From Microthyrium microscopicum (lineage: Eukaryota > Ascomycota > Dothideomycetes > Microthyriales > Microthyriaceae), in the NCBI GenBank assembly GCA_010405405.1, contig MU004233.1:2451882-2515881 (forward strand): a stretch of 64,000 nucleotides of DNA. The letters are read 5' to 3'. The notes under the pieces are model-generated. The model saw nothing but the letters and a program-made list of their open reading frames with translations. It made no database searches and was not told where the DNA came from. The translations under genes were made by a program, and so were the position numbers. Positions 9,530 to 22,712 of this stretch are shown here, in pieces (within the stretch, counting starts at the first letter, position 1; each line of letters opens with the position of its first letter).

Positions 9530-11379
9530 TTAGTCATCAGCAGTGACTATCAGTCCCTGGTGTCTACTTGCACAAAATGGCCCGCGACATTGTGCTTTCT
9601 GAAAAGACTCGCAATTTTCCACCACATTGGCTTCTGCTTCACTACCGCGTAAGTGCATCCAGGAAGGGTCTGTTGGATCCGCTTCAGCTACGCGTTCTAC
9701 TTGGAATATTACAGCGTCGCTGAATTTCGGAGACTGACTGAAGTTCCGCCGAAGACCATACCTGGTATGGCATTGAGGTGAAAGACAACGGCCATGGACC
9801 ATCCAACGTTCTTCGCCTATGTACAGGTCCTTCCAAATCTGGTCGAAATACCTGGAGAATTTACCTGGTTGATAGTTTTGTACAAACTCGAGTATACGGT
9901 CGCTAGATGTACGCATGTGCGGGCATATTACAGCATCCAGCTTATACAGGGCGAGAGATAATCTTGCTGAAGTAGCAAACTCTAGCTGGCCGAGGATGAA
10001 CAGCAGATGAGGCTGCCTGATCGCGATTTTTGGGCCTATAGCACTGTTGACATAGATTATAGTAGGAGCATCGTGCGATCTGAACAAGAAGGCGCGGTCA
10101 GCATCAGAGTGATGGTCCTTCTGACAGGATATGATCATATTGCCGAATTCTCGAGAGCCGTTGAGAACGCAGTGAGCAGATAGCGACATATGCTCGCAGA
10201 TAGAAATGGAACCTAACTATGTCAGCGAAGCTCAATCTTCATAATCATTCATATGTTATTTGTTCCCGCTAATAGACGGAAGTCCAGTCAATAGGCCGAC
10301 GAATGTGATAAAATACTCCCGTCAAAGGCGATATCCACCATCGAGTACACTCTAGTATCTCATGTTATATCTTTCATCGAAAGCGCAGAGTTGCACGTTC
10401 TTTATCGAGTGCGCTGGGAATGAAAGCATGTTCTCATTATCGAGTGCGATGGCAGCCATCGTCGTTGATGGGAGCTTGTCATTGACTTTGTACATTGCTT
10501 GACCGACCAGAAATAAAATTGACTCACCATGTAGACCGGTACATAGTTGTAGTGTAGCCCAGGATTTACGATGTCTAGGAAACTGACTTGGCTCATGCAG
10601 AGCCAGACAGCCAAAGCAGTTGTCTGCGGTTTCCCAGACCTTTTCATTCCAGTGATATTGAGTCTGAATCTGTAGTCGTAAGTCCCGTTCTTCCTGACAT
10701 TTGATCCGGCACTTTTCTATGTCGGAAAGAGCAAAATTCGCTGGTGCTGAGAAAACCCTTCTGAATTGGTTGCATACTCGTTGCATGTGTACGAGGCTTA
10801 CAGGCGTGAGATGTTGTCTAATAGTTGATCAGCCCTGACGTTTATCCCAGTCTCTTATCGAGACAGTGCAACCTACTTGATCATTAACAAAAGCTCGTCA
10901 GGTAGCCTCCAGAGCACACTTTCGGAGCTATTGTGCCATTCCTCTGATGCAATGAATGATGGACAGCGTAAATCTGTTTGACCAAAGCTCGCTGGAGGCT
11001 GCTTTGGGTTTGCCTCGAAACTTGACCATTCCTCTTGGGTCGGAATGTAGAATGACACATTTGCAAGCCAAAGGCTTACTTTAGAAATACTTTGGTCAAG
11101 CTCCAGAGTACCTGGCTCAGCAGCGGTCAGTTCTTCTGCAAATCCAGTATCACTTTCGTGTCTTTGCTTGCTCCCATTATCTGGTTTGACATCTAGCCAC
11201 TTGTGGTTCCTGTAGCTGCTATTTGATTGAAAAGCGCCGCCGTTTGGATTTGGAAAGTATTCGGGGAACTGCCCTGGTGCAGTAGTAAGAACGAAGGAGT
11301 GGCCCAAACCCATGTAGACGCATGTCGGCCGGCTCTCCTGCTTATAACCAACAGTACGAGGAGGAAGAAATGAGTTCAT
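9530..11379 (-). CDS. F-box domain protein
   Basis: Probable substrate-binding subunit of an SCF ubiquitin ligase. Exons are 11379-10877, 10817-10528 and 10212-9530, giving 491 residues. The 59-bp first intron, once removed, makes a clean F-box at about residues 160-200: LWRLPDELLLMIKQHL, then TPVSLVHMQRVCNQFRRVF. Downstream the fungal-type segment joins as CTGLHGSISICEHMSLS across the second intron. That intron is 315 bp, far above the 42-75 bp norm here, and contains repeats (see separate entry). The N-terminal 150 residues are low-complexity and the C-terminal half has no named domain; it is probably the substrate-recognition region. The start is the first ATG of the open frame. Confidence 0.82.
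10320..10475. repeat. ATCGAGTGCG-type repeats inside an F-box gene intron
   Basis: Four TCGA-centred units at 10341, 10377, 10405 and 10440 lie inside the 315-bp intron. Two of them read TATCGAGTGCG. They are followed by the near-palindrome CCATCGTCGTTGATGGG at 10456-10472. The same two motif types recur at the 7.65-7.87 kb inverted repeat, and the first also in the 29.96 kb tandem array, so this looks like an insertion of the same repeat family. Confidence 0.5.
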
Positions 11380-12583
11380 CTTGTTGCGCTGACATTATTA
11401 GGACCAGGAAATACTTCCAATACCGAGAAGAGCACAGAAAGTTGGGAAGAGGTTCGCCTTAAATACGTGTGCGAAGCATGCTTCAATGTAGTGGTTCAAG
11501 TCTTGACATTTACCACTATAAAACCTGCGGGAGATGCTCGGATTGGCCCAGACTTGGGTGGGCTACCATTAACTTCTTTCTGGTGTTGAGTTAAGGGGGC
11601 TGCTAAGATGAGTATTGCCATCGATAACGATGACTGCCATAAAACTTCTAAAAGAGTGACTGCTGTGGTTCCCATCGTACTCTCTCACTAATGAATGAAG
11701 CCTTTTCTTCGAAATAAGTGGAGGTGGCAAATATCGTAGTTGATGGGAGTATCCGTACTTATCTATCCGAGCGGCTCACTTTGACATTTAAAAGATGCCC
11801 TTGGCGTTTCGGCGATTTAATAATTCGGTATCATCAAAAATCGGGTAAAAATGAGGTGCTAAGCTACCATCGAAACACTTTGGTACTGCACAACATGCTG
11901 ACACGACAGCCTCATTAAAACCAACATACTGAACCCAACACGATTGCAAACTCTGAAGCTTCGATAGGGTTCGGATCTCATAATCTTAAGATAATCCGAC
12001 TGGGGCGATCACGGTCATTGAGCGGCTACCAGTAGTTAGCCTGTTACTGATGCTGTAAGCTCTACGTGTGAGGTCCTCGAAGCATCACTTCGGTGAGCGA
12101 GGAAGCCTGAAAGACATGAGCCCTGCCCACGCATTAAACTTCCAGGGCACTTCATGCTCCGTAGAGGGGTGGTGATATAGTGAATTAGTGATGCGTTCGA
12201 GTATGGATGCCTGATGAGTTCCTTGCTCTTGCATTATCCATTACGAACGGGTACTGAAGAGGTGACGACTACAGTATCGAATGATTGCTCTCTGTTTAAA
12301 GCATGATCAACGATTGAATAATGGACAGATTTCATTCTCAAAGTAACAAACAAAGTGAGAGTGAGGATGGAGAATTGGAGATGGCGTGGAAAGACGAAGA
12401 AATGCAATTGGAACCTTAACGCTTGGACCAAAGCGCCACGCGCCCGAGCCACGTCGCCCAGGTTCAACGTCAACTGTGAAGCTCCCAAGGTTCCATCTAC
12501 TACTTCGCGATCTTCAAACTTTATCCTCCATAACCTCATTCGCGTCACCCTTTTCATCCTGCCTGTATTGCTCGCCATCTGCA
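11380..12583. other. Divergent intergenic region with repeat remnant
   Basis: Head-to-head gap between the F-box gene and PAN1. It holds one CGTAGTTGATGGG repeat end at 11731-11747 and a CCCATCGTACTCTCTC motif near 11670, both like the dispersed repeat family. No gene seen. The frame upstream of the PAN1 start is open from 12386 and is probably leader. Confidence 0.5.
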
Positions 12584-15500
12584 ATGTTTTCTGGCTCTAA
12601 TTCCTATTTGGGCGGCTCCAACTCCGCTCGGCCTGGCCAGCCATCGCCATTTGCACCTCAGCAGCCTCAACAGCAGCAACCGGGCGCTCCTTATGGTCAG
12701 CAGCCTGGATATGGCCAGCAACAACAGCAACAGCAGCAGCAGCCGATGTATGGCCAGCCGACCGGATATGGTGCTCCTCTGCAGAGCCAATTTACCGGCT
12801 ACCCTCAGCAGCCTCTTCAACAGCAGCAAACTGCTCAACCACTGCTGCCCTTACAGCAACAACCAACCCAGCAATATCAGCAGTATGGCGCTCAACAGCA
12901 ACCGCAATTCCAACAACCAATGCAGCAACAGCTTCCCCAGCCGACTGGTTACCAACAGCAGCAGCAACCGCAACAACCACAGCCAACAGGCTTTCAACCA
13001 CAACCACCAACTCAACAGACCCCTACACATGCCATCCAACCTCCTCCCCCGAATAGTGCTTCGAGGCAGGCACCACAGCCAACGGGTATGACATCTGCAC
13101 AAATGGCTGATTCATTCCGGGGAAGCTCGTCTAGCTCGTCAAAACCCGCTCCCGCCGCAACTCGATCGTCCAAGATTCCGAACATACGATTGTCGTTTAT
13201 AACTGCTTCAGATCAGGCCAAGTTTGAGCAGCTCTTCAAGTCTGCAGTTGCGGATGGGCAGGCTATGACAGGCGATCAAGCACGAGAACTGCTCATGCGT
13301 TCAAAGCTCACTGGGGATGCGCTAGCTCATATATGGACATTGTCTGATACCACCAAGTCGGGTCAGCTTCTATTCCCGGAATTTGCTTTGGCCATGTATC
13401 TCTGCAACTTGAAGCTGAATGGCAAGGAGATGCCCCCGTCGCTTCCAGAGAGGGTAAGGAATGAGGTGTCTAGCATGGTTGACATTATTTCGTTTGGTAT
13501 TCCCGATGAAAAGCCACTACCAGCAATACAGGGCAATGCCCCGAACTTTTTTGACTCTCGCGAATCAAACCGCTCTCCTCCGGTCATTCAGCAGCCACAG
13601 CCACAAGTCTCGAATCAGCAGATTCTAGCAGGACTTTCATCTCAACCCACTGGTATGATGCAACAGCAATTCACTGGATATCCTGGACAATCTGGAATGC
13701 CACAACAACCTACAGGAATGCCAATGCAACCCACTGGCTTACAGCCGCAGCAAACGGCTTATACTGGCATGCCTCAGGCTACCGGATACAATGGTCCGCG
13801 TCCACCTATACCACCCATGCCAACTGGCTATGGCGCTGGTCCGGTTGCGCCTCTCAATGCTCAGCCAACAGGTGCTCCTGGTCAGTGGGGTCTTGTTAAT
13901 GCTCCAGCATCTGGACTACCCAACATTGATGCATTGCACTCCCAAATGATGCCTCAAACTGGTCGTGAAGGTGGCTGGTCGTCAGCTGGATTGAGTGGCA
14001 ATGCAACCATCCCATGGGCTGTCACCAAAGATGAAAAGAAGATTTATGATGATATTTTCAAGGCCTGGGATGGTTTCGGAAAAGGATATGTTAGTGGCGA
14101 TCAGGCCATTGAAATATTTGGTCAGAGTGGTCTTGCAAAGGATGATCTCATGAAAGTTTGGACCTTGTCAGATGTCAACGACAAGGGAAGACTGAATCTG
14201 GACGAATTCGCTGTCGCCATGCATTTGATTTATCGAAAGCTCAATGGGTATCCCGTACCTAATCGTCTACCACCGGAGCTTACGCCTCCTTCGACTCGTA
14301 ATCTGAATGATTCTATTGGTACGGTCAAATCTATGCTGCAGCGCGATGCCGAGCATCGTAAAAATACAGGCGCTTTCTTGCAACCCCAGCGGACCGGTGT
14401 CAGCTACTTGAAATCAAAATCATTTCGACAAGGCAGTCCTTTGGATGGAAAGGCGGACGGAACAGTATTCAAAAACGATGATGATCACGTAGGCTATCGA
14501 TCAAGCGCAAGACGTCGGATGGGAGCCGATGGAAGAACCCCTTCACCTGCGCCGGGCTCTCCTAACTCAGACACTGAGCTGTCGGGCGATCAGTTGCGCA
14601 AGCTTATTAAGGAGAAACAGATCCTTCTCGATGCTATCGACTTTAACGATGAGAATCAAGCCGAAGAGGATGAAACTCTGGATCGAAGAGATCGACGTGA
14701 TGCTGATGAGCTTTTCCGCCGCATTCGTCGCGCCCAGGAAGAACTTGATAATCACCCAAATGCCTCCAAGGCTTCTAGTGGTGGATCTGATGCTGAGCGT
14801 CGACAGTTGAGTCGCCAGCTCCAGACGATGAATGACCGACTCCCAGATTTGGCTTCGCAAGTTCGTCGCTGTGAACGTGCCATCGCAGATGCCCAGCTTG
14901 AACTCTTCCGCCTCAAGGATGCAAAGGCTCATCCTGGTTCGGCCCCTCTCGTTGGCACCGGACCTGGAGGCACTGTCACGGAGAACGATCGTCTCCGGGC
15001 TCGCGCTAAGGCTCTAATGCAACAGCGATCAGCCGCGCTCACCGGAAAGGCAGCACCTGCAACCGGCGACGATCCAGCTGCGGCAGCTCAGCGACTTGAG
15101 GCCGAGAGTCAACGAGTCCGAGACGAACGAGAGAAAAACGAGCGCATGGTCAAAGATGTTGAAGAGGGCGTATCCACTTTTGGAAAGTCTCTACAAGACA
15201 GCTTAAAGGATGGTGCCCCGAGCTCATCTGCGGATCATGAGCGACGTCGATGGGAAGATGGACTTGGAGTTGAAGAAGAGGTTCGCGATTTCATTTTTGA
15301 GCTTCAGCGATCGAGTGAATCAGCAAAGAGCCGAAAGCCCGCTGCCCGTGACAGTCGCCCCTCTCCTGTTGAGAATCGGTCTACTTCATTTGCAACTTCG
15401 GCGCCCCCAGCAGCAACCCCACCTCCTGCTGCATCATCTGGTGCCGCACCATCATACGCATCTTACCGGACTGCGGAAGAACGAGCTGCATATATCAAGC

Positions 15501-16975
15501 AGCAAGCAGAACAACGAATGGCCGAACGGCTTGCTGCTCTGGGTATCAAACCTACCAAAGTTGGAGAAACACCCCAGCAAAGAGCGGAGCGAGAACGTAA
15601 AGAGCAGGAAGAGAAGCGTCAACGTGCCGAGGCAGAAGATGCTCAGCGGGAACAGGAGAGACAACGTCGACTCGCCGACGAGACTATCGCACCACCTTCA
15701 GTTGGCAAGCAGGCGAAGAAGCCGCCGCCACCGCCAACACGAAAGGGAGGCTCACATACTACTGCTCCGGCTCCCGTCGAGTCTAAACGAGCAGTGGAAC
15801 AAGAGATCAGAGAGGAGCAGGTCGCACAAGAAGCTGAAACAAAGCGTCTAGAGTACGTTTTACATCTAAAAGTAATTTTCGATGTATCGCTAACAGATTA
15901 CAGAAATGAAGAGCGTCATCAAGAAGACGAGCTCGCTAGAGAAAAGGAGGCTCAAGAGTCTCGTCTACGTGCCCTCGAGGAGCAAGTGCGGCAAGGCAAG
16001 CTCAAGAAAGAGGAAGAGAAGAAACGTAGACAGGCGGAAAAGAAGGCAGAAAAGGAACGCGAGACTCGTCTTGCCGCTCAAAAGGCCGAGATTGAGGCTG
16101 CCAAGGAGCGTGAGAGACAACTCCAGCTGCAACTTGAGGGACTAGGAGACGATGATGATTCTTCCTCTGACGACGATGCTCCCCAGGAACTTACGCCAAC
16201 TGGAACAAACCCAACCGCAAGTCAAGAGCTTACTCCTCCCGCACAACCTGCAATTCCAGTCTCCATTCCTCCTGCTCCTCCTCTTCCAGCTTCCGAGGCA
16301 CCATCTCCACCTCGAAGCACCTCCTCAACCCAGCCTTCCATCACCCCTTCAGTGGACACAGAAACCAAGAATCCTTTCTTGAAAAAGATGCAAGCCGAGA
16401 GCGCAGCCACTGTTCCCACTATCCCACCCGTTTCCGTCCAACCCCCATCAGAATCCACTAACCCATTCCATCGTCTCGCCCAGCAAGAATCAAAGTCCAC
16501 ACCCGGCGACACTTCCCCTACCGCAACCCGTGCAGCCCGCCTCAAGGCCCGCGATGATGATGACTGGTCCGTTGTCGACGAATCCTCCTCGGACGAAGAA
16601 GACGCGCCTATTGGCGGCGGTGCGAAACAGCTTGCCTCGTTGCTCTTCGGCACCATGGCACCTCCGCGTCCACTCTCTGCCATGGACAGCAAGAGCCCAA
16701 CATCACCACCTCCTCCGCCGTCTAGTGCGCCACCGCCTCCGGGCAGTGGACCACCACCTCCTCCTCCACTGCCAAGTAGTGGTGCACCACCTCCACCACC
16801 GTTGCCATCTGGTGGACCACCTCCACCACCGCCGATGCCAGCTCCATCTGGACCACCTGCAGGCGGTGTCGGCAGAGGTGCGTTGTTGGCCGGTATCACT
16901 GCCGGTGTAGGCTTGAAGAAGGTGCAGACTAAGGATAGAAGTACGAGCGCAACTGCTGGCCGAGTGCTGGATTAA
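12584..16975 (+). CDS. PAN1: Pan1, actin cytoskeleton-regulatory/endocytic scaffold
   Basis: Endocytic coat scaffold that recruits Sla1/End3 and activates Arp2/3. The ATG at 12584 ([13 protein letters not shown]) is chosen because fungal Pan1 starts this way; the open frame extends 66 codons further up. Exons 12584-15852 and 15904-16975 give 1446 residues. The order is: a Gln/Pro-rich N-terminus with many xxQxTG sites (the phosphorylation motif of Prk1/Ark1 kinases in yeast), EH domain 1 at about 205-300, more QPTG repeats, EH domain 2 at about 482-580, a coiled coil with heavily charged [19 protein letters not shown], a poly-Pro tract, and a C-terminal WH2-like GALLAGI...GLKKV. The 51-bp intron is in frame without stops. 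This is a complete, typical gene. Confidence 0.96.
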   Translation: MFSGSNSYLGGSNSARPGQPSPFAPQQPQQQQPGAPYGQQPGYGQQQQQQQQQPMYGQPTGYGAPLQSQFTGYPQQPLQQQQTAQPLLPLQQQPTQQYQQYGAQQQPQFQQPMQQQLPQPTGYQQQQQPQQPQPTGFQPQPPTQQTPTHAIQPPPPNSASRQAPQPTGMTSAQMADSFRGSSSSSSKPAPAATRSSKIPNIRLSFITASDQAKFEQLFKSAVADGQAMTGDQARELLMRSKLTGDALAHIWTLSDTTKSGQLLFPEFALAMYLCNLKLNGKEMPPSLPERVRNEVSSMVDIISFGIPDEKPLPAIQGNAPNFFDSRESNRSPPVIQQPQPQVSNQQILAGLSSQPTGMMQQQFTGYPGQSGMPQQPTGMPMQPTGLQPQQTAYTGMPQATGYNGPRPPIPPMPTGYGAGPVAPLNAQPTGAPGQWGLVNAPASGLPNIDALHSQMMPQTGREGGWSSAGLSGNATIPWAVTKDEKKIYDDIFKAWDGFGKGYVSGDQAIEIFGQSGLAKDDLMKVWTLSDVNDKGRLNLDEFAVAMHLIYRKLNGYPVPNRLPPELTPPSTRNLNDSIGTVKSMLQRDAEHRKNTGAFLQPQRTGVSYLKSKSFRQGSPLDGKADGTVFKNDDDHVGYRSSARRRMGADGRTPSPAPGSPNSDTELSGDQLRKLIKEKQILLDAIDFNDENQAEEDETLDRRDRRDADELFRRIRRAQEELDNHPNASKASSGGSDAERRQLSRQLQTMNDRLPDLASQVRRCERAIADAQLELFRLKDAKAHPGSAPLVGTGPGGTVTENDRLRARAKALMQQRSAALTGKAAPATGDDPAAAAQRLEAESQRVRDEREKNERMVKDVEEGVSTFGKSLQDSLKDGAPSSSADHERRRWEDGLGVEEEVRDFIFELQRSSESAKSRKPAARDSRPSPVENRSTSFATSAPPAATPPPAASSGAAPSYASYRTAEERAAYIKQQAEQRMAERLAALGIKPTKVGETPQQRAERERKEQEEKRQRAEAEDAQREQERQRRLADETIAPPSVGKQAKKPPPPPTRKGGSHTTAPAPVESKRAVEQEIREEQVAQEAETKRLEYVLHLKVIFDVSLTDYRNEERHQEDELAREKEAQESRLRALEEQVRQGKLKKEEEKKRRQAEKKAEKERETRLAAQKAEIEAAKERERQLQLQLEGLGDDDDSSSDDDAPQELTPTGTNPTASQELTPPAQPAIPVSIPPAPPLPASEAPSPPRSTSSTQPSITPSVDTETKNPFLKKMQAESAATVPTIPPVSVQPPSESTNPFHRLAQQESKSTPGDTSPTATRAARLKARDDDDWSVVDESSSDEEDAPIGGGAKQLASLLFGTMAPPRPLSAMDSKSPTSPPPPPSSAPPPPGSGPPPPPPLPSSGAPPPPPLPSGGPPPPPPMPAPSGPPAGGVGRGALLAGITAGVGLKKVQTKDRSTSATAGRVLD

Positions 16976-17484
16976 GTGTTCCGACTGCTCTGTTCGATAG
17001 AGAATGACGGCACTGGGGTGATGTATGTACAGTTTTGCTTGTCTTTCGTTTCTTTTCTTGAACCTAGTCTGTAAACCGTCTTCTGGCGTAAACATTGTGC
17101 GCCCCTTTCATGTATATTCTCAGATTTGGCTTTGATACTTGTCTTGTCAATTTGCTGTGATAGATGAACTTGTTTATATTTCTATCCTAGGTTGTCAGGG
17201 GTATTCAGGGGTAGAGAATGCTCTTTTTTTCCAACTATACCTAGCTTTTGCTTATCAAACCATTTTATACTCTTATTCTGGCACTGGAACTATTTATCTC
17301 TGTGCATAACACATTCCTATGGCCCGTGAAACCGGATTTTTTGTAATGCTGACCCTCTTCTCCATCTTTTCCAGTCCTTGGAAATGACTCTCCTATCCAC
17401 ATTCTCCAAAGATGATCTACTATATCATCCAGGTCTCATTCATTCCATCCAACATCAGGATCAATATTTCGATGTTTCTCTTTT
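16976..17484. other. Convergent 3' region
   Basis: T-rich 3' UTR sequence lies between PAN1 and the minus-strand cyclotransferase-like gene. No coding potential seen. Confidence 0.55.
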
Positions 17485-18488
17485 CTACTCCTCCTTCCCC
17501 TTCCCCTTCTCCTTAATCGCCCTCTCACCCTCCCCAAATACCGGCTTAAACACCCAGTCATAACTCCACCACATACCTCCAAACACCTTCGCCAAGATCC
17601 ATTTCATCGCCCCCTGTCCCGCCTTTGGCAATATCCGCCTGACCAGCAAACTCGTCAACATCACTGGTCCCCATAGCACTATGAACACTACCCGCCCGAC
17701 CCGCTGCCCTCGCGTCCGCGCTTCATAGTGCGGCAGGCCGGCCAAATACGTCTGCCAGGCTGCTGGTAGTGCATGCTCGGCGGCTCCAAGGCGCAGGAGA
17801 TTGATGTAGCGAAGACTCGGGTGCGGAGCGTACGTGGAAGGGCGGAAAGGCGAAGGCGGCGCAAGGAGTGTATGCGCTAAGAACGTCACTGCGCCCGATG
17901 AGGAGGACGCTGTTGATGCGGGCAGTGTTGTACAGGTCGCTTCGAACACTTCGTAAGTCGGGCCCTCTGTCGCTATCACATGCTCATAATCTGCCCTCGA
18001 AATCTCATACACCACGCCCACCAGCTCCTTGCTCGCGGACCCGCGGCGCACGACGTTGGCGAAACATGGCTCGACGTAGGGAATGCCGGGTAGCGTGAAT
18101 GTCAGCGTGAGGTCAGGGACGCGTACGGGGACGGCGGAGAGCGGGCGGATGGAGCGGCTGCCTTGGAAGGTTGCGGCGCAGAGGTTGGAGCCGTAGGCTA
18201 GGTAGAGGACTATGGAGGCGGGTGGGTTTGTGAGATGAGATGATGGGGTGCGTGGGAGGGGAGACGGTGTTGGTTTGGGTGTGGGTGTGGAGCGGCGGGA
18301 GAAGATGGAGAATACGGTGGTGAGGAGGGTGGTTGATGGGGATGAGGGTGTGGTGGTGGTTGTGGTGTTGTCGGTGATCTGGGTAGAATATGTTAATGGC
18401 TGGGGGCGAAGAGAGTGTATAGGATAGGATTAGGTACGGCTTGGAGTTGGAGTTCAGCAGCTTGCTCGAATTGTGCTGGACGTTGCAT
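17485..18488 (-). CDS. Gamma-glutamylcyclotransferase-like (GGCT/AIG2 fold) protein with C-terminal membrane segment
   Basis: Exons 18488-18438 and 18378-17485 with a 59-bp intron give 314 residues. The key signature is VLYLAYGSNLCAATF, the YGSN substrate loop of the gamma-glutamylcyclotransferase fold, followed by LTLPGIPYVEPCFANV and GVVYEISRADYEHVIATEG, where the last Glu is a candidate catalytic acid. Known relatives convert gamma-glutamyl compounds to 5-oxoproline, and GliK-type enzymes act in thiol metabolism. The first 80 residues are Thr/Ser/Pro low complexity. Near the C-terminus, VVFIVLWGPVMLTSLLV is a likely membrane span, which many fungal members have. The short first exon was chosen because MQRPAQFEQAAELQLQA joins in frame through a good acceptor; a later start remains possible. 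Confidence 0.82.
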
Positions 18489-21236
18489 TTTGAACCTTGC
18501 TTAATTGTTTCAGCAGCAGCAGGCAAGGTTTGTGATTATTGGAGAATGATTGGCGAGTGATTAGTGGAGTATGAAAAGATGGAGGCAGTTGATCGGATCG
18601 GACCGCGGGAAGGTTGAGAGATGGTGCTGGGATCTTGATGTAGGCTTTGTCGTGCTGTCTTTCAACATCCAATAGAAGAGCGGTTCAAATGTACAGTAGC
18701 TGCATGCACACGAGTTGCTCTCGCTCAGCGCTGTACATGTACATGTACATGTATGTATGTCGAGGAATGCGGCAGTGGTTATGGGCGATCGAGCTCAAAT
18801 ATGTCTTCTGCTGTCAGTTGGCCTGGAACTGATTCGCATTGCGTACATTGCTGCAGCCTGTTGCATATTACATTAGTGTCCGTCCTACATTTTGACTTGT
18901 TTTATTCGCAAGCAACACTTCATTGCTCTGAGTTTGCAGATACACTTGATCATTCGATGAAGATCATTCGATGAAGATAGTCCGATGGCTTTTCAAAGCC
19001 TCAGTGTTTGAGCGTCGCATTTCAACCGATTTCTCGGGATCGAGTAGGATTATCAAGAATACACAAGTGGAAATGGTGAAACCGCAAGGAGAAGGAAAAA
19101 GAAAACCAGTATTCCCCGATCCGTATTGTGTAACAGACCAGATCAGGACAGATTCGAACCAATGACGGTTCGAGACTGAACTGATTCAGTGACGGCCCAC
19201 GGGCATTTCTTTTTAGCTCCCCCCAGATTGCGTCTTCTAGAATAGCTTTTGGAAAAGTTCGGCGGCGCAGTAGTGTAACAAGAGGCTCAACAACGACTGG
19301 CAACCAGCTTCCTGAAAGTTCCCGTTAGTGGTTCAGAGAAAACTGTCACACTCGCACCGGATCGACTTTGAGAGCGAGTTTCCGCGATAGGACGAGATGC
19401 GGTCTTGTCCAAAGAGTTTGTTCTAGTGCTGCTCAGTATTCACCGGCCAGGGTTCATGGCAGCACAAACAGTAGCCCGCATCATCTGGTCAGAACTGTGA
19501 GCGACGACATGGATACAAGCTGTGAAATTGATTGGGCATGGAAGCTGTGGACTCGGGAGAAGGCTGGAAACCGGGTAGCCTGGTAAGGAAACACAAGCAA
19601 CCTCGACGAACTAAGCTAGGGAATTCAGGGAATAGCAACTTCCGACAGGGACAGTTTAGAGGAGTCGATATGGTTTTAATTGGGGAGAAGCGAAACTACC
19701 AGCTAGTTTCCAGCCTTCCAGACCTACCTAGGAAAGTAGTGAGCTTGATCTATGTTAGATTCACCTGTAAAGGCCCGAATGATGTGGCTAGGATCAATTT
19801 AAGGTCAGATATAATATCAATATGCCCTATGATTTGTAGAAAAAGGTACGAGAAGTGTCGAGAACTACTGAATACGGTAGTAATAGAGAGTAGGTACGTA
19901 TGTATCCAAGTAGTAGCGATGGAGCAAGAGGTTCAGCGCTAAAGATCGCGCAGTTTATAAGGGCCTGAGACTGTCTGGTACATTTACAAGCAAAAAGGAT
20001 CGATTATGGGGGATTTAATATTGTGGATATTACTGGCGATGCCTGCTGGCGGTGCTAAAAATGCCTGCATTTTCAATTGCCTGCCAAAAGCCATGTCTGT
20101 GCTTCTAAGCTTGCCAGTGTGGACAGTGTGGACAGTGTGGTGGTGGTTAGCTTGTTAGTTTTTGTTGGCTTGGCTCAGGCTGGCGACGACTGAAGCTCCC
20201 AACAGAGCAGGTTCCACGACTTGTCTCCTCCCATCAAAATGGTTGCTGGAGGTTGTTGAAGCTCGCGACCCATTCTTCTTTGGTCTCTATCATCAAGACC
20301 TCAAGACGTCTTCTCCTCTTTTCTTCTATGTGGCTGGGCTGCACTTTCCTCATTTCAACGTAACCTCCATCGCTGCTGCAGTTGGCAGAAAAGGCAGTCT
20401 ACACCCGCAGGTCGCGCCTTCCCAGCTCTGGTCGAGTGCTGGACTGCTCCTTCCTTCTTTGGTGCTCACAGCTCCAAAAAAAACTAACAACACCAACACC
20501 ATCTCCATCTTCAGTTTTTACCATCTCTTCTCATCCACTCAAATCTCCCCAGAGGACCGTAATATTCTATTGATTAATTCCCATCTGCAGGTTCAACTCC
20601 ACCTGCGTCACCTACTGGTATAATCTGCTCCCCAGCCTGTCTTCAATAACCACGTCCGACACTCCTGGGACCTGCAGGCCTACTGCATGCACACGGGCTG
20701 CACGGAACTCGTTCTACTGCATGAGGCCACACCTGGGCGTTGTTCTACAAGCTCTCCATTAATTCCTACTCTTGTCAATTCATCCATTGGCTCCCAGCTC
20801 AGACCTACAGTCCTGCTGCATCATCTCGAAAAGGCTCGGTAGCCTCCACGGCCATTCGCTAGCTGGCTTTTCTTTCCGGCTCGAGACTTGACCCTGCTTA
20901 ACTCTGCTAATTCATGGACTCGTTGGTCGTCTGAATTCCGTGATAGCTGCTGAGCTCTTACATTCCCTTTCTCAAGCATCATTCTCCACCGGGTGCTGCT
21001 CGGGGCGAACATGTTCGCTCTGCCATCTTCAATTCTTCCTGGACCTTAATATTCCTGCTCCTTATCAGTCGCTCGTTTTGCTACTTAATTGCTACTTGTT
21101 TCTATCGTTCAACTCCTTCGTTATTCCGGTCATTCGCTTGTTCGCGTTTCCTCTGTCTACAGGCGCGGTTCAGGCATTAGTACAACCTCTATTCCTGCCT
21201 TGAACTTTGTCCCATCATCCAAACACTATTCAGTTA
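18489..21236. other. Long intergenic/leader region with simple repeats
   Basis: No supported gene. It contains a TACATG hexamer run ending in ATGT units at about 18731-18760, a 15-bp direct duplication (ATCATTCGATGAAGA) near 18950-18980, and a GTGTGGACA triplet near 20120. From about 20160 on the sequence is C/T-rich with many TCTTC and CTCC runs, as in long fungal 5' leaders; it probably is promoter and 5' UTR of the AT-hook gene. Confidence 0.5.
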
Positions 21237-22712
21237 ATGCTATTGTACTGCATGCCTCTCGTTCTGGCTGAAGATTCTGGAGCGTATCATCGCTCCATCC
21301 CTAACAGTATCACTCTCCCAAGCCTCTCTACCCTTTCGACTTCCTCTCATCTTTCCAGCATTTCCCATTCGCCTCCGACCTCCTTGCTTGGGTCTGTACC
21401 TTCTCCGTCCAGTCATTATCTTCAGCGTTCGACTACTGCCAGCCCCAGTTTTGCTTCCGCAAACTCTGTCACTTCGTTAGCATCTGGTACTTCTGCGCCG
21501 GCCTCGCTACAGCACTTTCCGCCTGGTAGCTTTCGTTCCTTTCCCTCGCCCATTTCTCCTGCCGACATGAATCCGAATCGCCCACAACCCCCGCCGCAGC
21601 CTCCGCAATCCTGGCGCTCCGAGGAACTTCAGCCTATTGATGAAAGAGAATGGGTTCGTTTTGCCTCATTTTCTGTTTTCATCCAAACTTGCCACAAAAC
21701 TGACATGGATACTTAGGTTCATCTTTTCAGTGAAATACTTCAGCAAGCTCGGCGTCCACCACTTCAGCAACCGGTCCAATCAGCCTCTACCATCTTACAT
21801 GAGTATATAACAAATAATGGAATCGTCCCGGCATGGGATGAGATACCGTTACCTGGCGGTATGTATTGTTTCTCTATACCTCAGTTTGAGCTAACAAAAG
21901 ATCAAGGGAGGTCTCTTCGGTCTTTCCAGCATGCCTTCGATAATTTCTCAAGGCAGGGAGCTAACGCATACTATCCAATGAATCCGCCTCCTTTGAAAAG
22001 GTCTTTGCAAGTAGACTCACAAACTCAGCATGGTCGTGTAATAGCACCCAAACCAGTGGCTGGACCGGTTGGCCCCACCAGACCCATAGGCCCGACACAT
22101 TCAACTCCTTTGTCGCCAATGGGCGGTCCTCACATGCCTACAGAACAGAGAAAGAAGCGCGGACGACCTTCCAAAAAAGAGCAAGAGGAAAGGCGTCTCA
22201 TGTTTGCGGCAGCCAGAATGGAACAGACGCAACATCCAGGACCTATGGCATATTTGCAGTCTCCCGCTACTTATGGCCATCCTCAACAGCCAATGCCGTC
22301 TTCCGAAATTTCTCCAACTGTACCGCAAAGCGCGCCTCATAGTGTCCCTCAAAGTCCTGTAATACCAGCCCCGCTACAGCCTGGTGCAACCATGTCAACC
22401 CCACGACAGGCCTCCCGAGCAGAATCTAGTGGCACATCGAACTCTAGCGGCAAAAGGAAACGAGGTCGACCAGGCAAAACGCCAAGCGCAGTAAACCCCC
22501 AGCCATTTGGGTCTATAGGGAGATCAGAAGACTACAATACCCCACCTCACACAGCATCAAGGGAAGAACGGCGCGAATCAGAACCTTCATTGAGAGAACC
22601 ACAAGGCGGAAGCTCATCGGCACCTCCAGAAACCGGTGGGCGATCCGGCCAGGCGGATACCGGAGAGTCAACGCAACAAGGTTCTTGGAAGAACACGATA
22701 TTGAACGAATGA
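21237..22712 (+). CDS. AT-hook DNA-binding protein
   Basis: Exons 21237-21653, 21717-21858 and 21901-22712 with 63- and 42-bp introns give 456 residues; an alternative start is the ATG at 21252. The first third is Ser/Pro-rich. Across the first intron the frame joins as DEREWVHLFSEILQQA, and across the second as LPGDQGRSLRSFQ, the only region that looks folded. Two AT-hook motifs follow: KKRGRPSKKEQEE and KRKRGRPGKTP, each with the GRP core that binds the minor groove of AT-rich DNA. The rest is disordered Pro/Gln. It is probably a chromatin-associated regulator; targets cannot be inferred. The splice sites are good, with an ACTGAC and a GCTAAC branch site. Confidence 0.78.

Noticed and set aside
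16222-16899. 225-codon minus-strand ORF of Gly/Ala-rich sequence
   Set aside because: It is the antisense of the proline-rich tail of PAN1; low-complexity shadow.
18731-18760. TACATG repeat as a possible telomere-like or regulatory element
   Set aside because: Plain short microsatellite; no telomere-type unit and no repeats elsewhere.
19130-19190. GATTCGAACC at 19153 looks like a reversed tRNA T-loop
   Set aside because: The T-stem does not pair, there is no A-box or acceptor stem at the right distance.
20162-20623. 153-codon plus-strand ORF
   Set aside because: C/T-rich leader composition, no motif, no ATG at its start; better explained as 5' region of the AT-hook gene.
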